From the NCBI GenBank assembly GCA_002344785.1, contig DDUL01000060.1, positions 3,003-67,002 on the forward strand: a stretch of 64,000 nt of DNA. The letters run 5' to 3'. This document shows positions 62,657-64,000 of the stretch, in pieces. The position numbers and the translations under genes were made by a program. The notes below the pieces were generated by a model, which saw nothing but the letters and a program-made list of their open reading frames with translations, searched no databases and was not told the origin of the DNA. Position 1 is the stretch's first letter. Every line of letters starts with the position of its first letter. The stretch comes from Bdellovibrionaceae bacterium UBA2339 (lineage in GTDB: Bacteria > Bdellovibrionota > Bdellovibrionia > Bdellovibrionales > JAMPXM01).

Positions 62657-63183
62657 GTCGAGAATCCTAGCGAGGCGCAGGGTGAGCCGCCAAGCGGCGA
62701 CTGCGGGTCGATGTGAATTGGGCTTGAGCGAGGCCACGGAATTGGCGAGTGTGCTTAAAAATTAGACTGAAGATTTGCGAGGAAGTGATGCGGGCGGCAG
62801 AGCAACGCGATGCGCATCAGTGCTTGAAGTGCAGGCAGTTTCGTTGGACTCGCTCAGCAAAAGCTCGAAAAGTCGGCGATTTTTGTAGTCGGTGAGCTTG
62901 GAAAATCGGATTGAGGCTTGCGTCGGGGCGAGGCCTAGATTCAAGATGGCGCTTTGATGGTCGTGTTCAACTTCGCCGTAAGTTGCGGCGTTGGCACGTG
63001 GATCGAGCGCCGGCCCTCATGTTTGGTCAACATTTTTGGTCCATCGAATTGGCCAAGGAATTTGGCTAAAGAATTTGGCCAAGAAATTTGGCCAAACGGA
63101 GGCCTATTTGTGGGCTCGCAGTTTGATCGAGTGTTGGTCGATATTCAGATGATTTTACGGACTGAAGAGAAAAAGGGGAGCTG
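62657..63183. other. 527-bp intergenic region before the topoisomerase VI gene
   Basis: Contains the AATTGG-core tandem array (63019-63096) and nothing else I can support. A 60-codon minus-strand frame at 62762-62944 begins at TTG without ribosome binding site. Confidence 0.5.
63019..63096. repeat. 12-13-bp tandem repeats with AATTTGGCCAA core
   Basis: GAATTGGCCAAG, GAATTTGGCTAAA, GAATTTGGCCAAG, AAATTTGGCCAAA (63046-63096), preceded by two decayed copies (GTTTGGTCAACA, TTTTTGGTCCATC). The unit is not a multiple of 3. It lies about 90 bases upstream of the topoisomerase VI gene. Confidence 0.85.
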
Positions 63184-64000
63184 ATGGCGAAGACAGCGAA
63201 GAGCATCACCTCAAGCAGCACGGCGGAATATTTTGCGAAGAACCTGCAGCAGGTGGGTTTTTCTTCACCGCTGAAGGCCGTGCTGACGACATTGAAGGAA
63301 GCCGTCGATAACTCACTGGATGCTTGCGAAGAGAGCGGCATCTTGCCGGAGTTGAAAGTCGTCGTTCGAAAAATTGGCGCGGGGGCCTCGAAGACTTCGG
63401 ACTTGGTTGAAATTGTGGTCGAGGACAACGGACCGGGATTGGATGCCGAGGATCTTCCTAAAGTCTTCGGCGAATATTTGGCGAGTTCGAAGTTTGGTCG
63501 TGGCCAGTGTACGCGTGGCCAGCAGGGGATCGGCATCTCAGCGGCGACGACTTGGGCGCAGTTGACGAATGCGTCGGGTGTGCGCGTGACCTCGAAGACC
63601 AAAGGTATGCGTAAGGCCGTGCAGGCTGTGATCGATGTCGATATCAAGCAGAACAAAGGATTGATGAAGGCCAAAGAGACGATCGATTGGGATCGTCCGC
63701 ATGGGACGCGCGTGGAGTTTCGCATCGATGGTCGCGTGCAACTCAATGGCGACGGCGGCTTGCTGACTTATCTTGAAGGCACGACTTTGGTGAACCCGCA
63801 TCTGACGATCGAGTACACGCTGCTGGATGCGGAGCCGGTGCGCATCGAGCGCGTGAGCGACACTGTGCCTGAGATTCCTTCGGCGACTTTGCCGCATCCG
63901 CACACGATGAAGTTGGGTGAATTCATCACGCACGCGGGACTTTACGGCAAAGTGGAGTTCGGAAAGTTTTTGCGCAGCGGATTTTCCAGGGTGACCGATG
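63184..64000 (+). CDS. top6B: DNA topoisomerase VI subunit B, N-terminal part (runs off the window)
   Basis: 272 codons are present; no stop before the edge. ATG 63184 follows AGGGGAG. The GHKL ATPase motifs are clear: N-box 'TLKEAVDNSLDACEESG', G1 'VEDNGPGLDAEDLPKVFGEYL', G2 'RGQQGIGISAATTWAQLT'. 'SSSTAEYFAKNLQQVGFSSP' at the N-terminus and the downstream 'RPHGTRVEF' are typical Top6B. Type IIB topoisomerase decatenates DNA with ATP in an A2B2 complex; the A subunit gene should lie next, outside the window. Bacterial occurrences are sparse. Confidence 0.92.
   Translation, partial: MAKTAKSITSSSTAEYFAKNLQQVGFSSPLKAVLTTLKEAVDNSLDACEESGILPELKVVVRKIGAGASKTSDLVEIVVEDNGPGLDAEDLPKVFGEYLASSKFGRGQCTRGQQGIGISAATTWAQLTNASGVRVTSKTKGMRKAVQAVIDVDIKQNKGLMKAKETIDWDRPHGTRVEFRIDGRVQLNGDGGLLTYLEGTTLVNPHLTIEYTLLDAEPVRIERVSDTVPEIPSATLPHPHTMKLGEFITHAGLYGKVEFGKFLRSGFSRVTD

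Noticed and set aside
62762..62944. 60-codon minus-strand frame
   Set aside because: Begins at TTG without a ribosome binding site; composition looks random.

Overview
This is a high-GC bacterial chromosomal window with dense, mostly intact genes, short intergenic gaps and many ATGA/TAATG overlaps. LpxD, a C-terminal-Phe outer-membrane barrel, Tsp protease and several lipoproteins show a diderm cell. EF-G carries the '[11 protein letters not shown] / MDSM' signature of the mitochondrial-like spd-type EF-G known from spirochaetes, planctomycetes and former deltaproteobacteria. The window ends in a topoisomerase VI B subunit, which is rare in bacteria. With the ETF-QO and many small secreted proteins of unknown function, I infer a Bdellovibrionota-type (Bdellovibrio-like) or related former-delta lineage. 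This is an inference from a few markers, not a phylogeny.

Layout. 1-4.3 kb: tRNA-Pro, an outer-membrane porin-like barrel and small hypothetical membrane or secreted proteins. 4.4-5.5 kb: rpsR (-) divergent from rpmB-rplX (+), with a 10-bp inverted repeat between them. 5.7-10.2 kb: a tightly packed + strand run (secreted protein, nitrilase-family amidase, secreted protein, ETF-QO, RlmL-type rRNA methyltransferase). 10.4-16.5 kb: 4-TM protein, cdd, lpxD, an H1-like basic protein with a Tudor-like end, infA, tex. 16.6-24 kb: HAD phosphatase, topA, a HAD-like protein, tail-specific protease. 24.1-28.2 kb: E1 alpha and beta of a branched-chain 2-oxoacid dehydrogenase, a methyltransferase and a metallophosphoesterase, translationally coupled. 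28.3-31.7 kb: a giant repeat lipoprotein. 31.7-42.6 kb: housekeeping genes (pyrE, cutA, dcd, fusA, recQ, aat, slyD-like, thiL, pdxH, HIT). 42.6-49.1 kb: accessory envelope genes, including a 596-aa membrane protein, a DUF6268-like barrel, a CWC protein, a PKD-like protein, tRNA-Arg and a vWA lipoprotein on a Pro-Thr stalk. 49.3-53.3 kb: MBL hydrolase, then a minus-strand operon of sigma-54 response regulator, cdsA and plsC. 53.4-59.5 kb: serA facing a six-gene minus-strand signalling operon (REC-PilZ, REC, histidine kinase, HPt, D-2-hydroxyglutarate-type dehydrogenase, isolated DHp protein). 59.6-63 kb: DUF2892, nitronate monooxygenase-like, grxD-bolA, HNH, FKBP. The right edge cuts topoisomerase VI subunit B.

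Two clusters are the best candidates for locally organised new biology: the response-regulator/phospholipid-synthesis operon and the phosphorelay/D-2HG operon. A family of short tandem repeats with an AATTGG core occurs at three separate places (2.7, 34.6 and 63.0 kb). Coding sequence is often extended by low-complexity repeats: Lys/Ala tails on TopA and the H1-like protein, an Arg-Gly tail on Tex, and Pro-Thr, Asp-Pro-Asn-Ser and Gly-Arg-Glu repeats.
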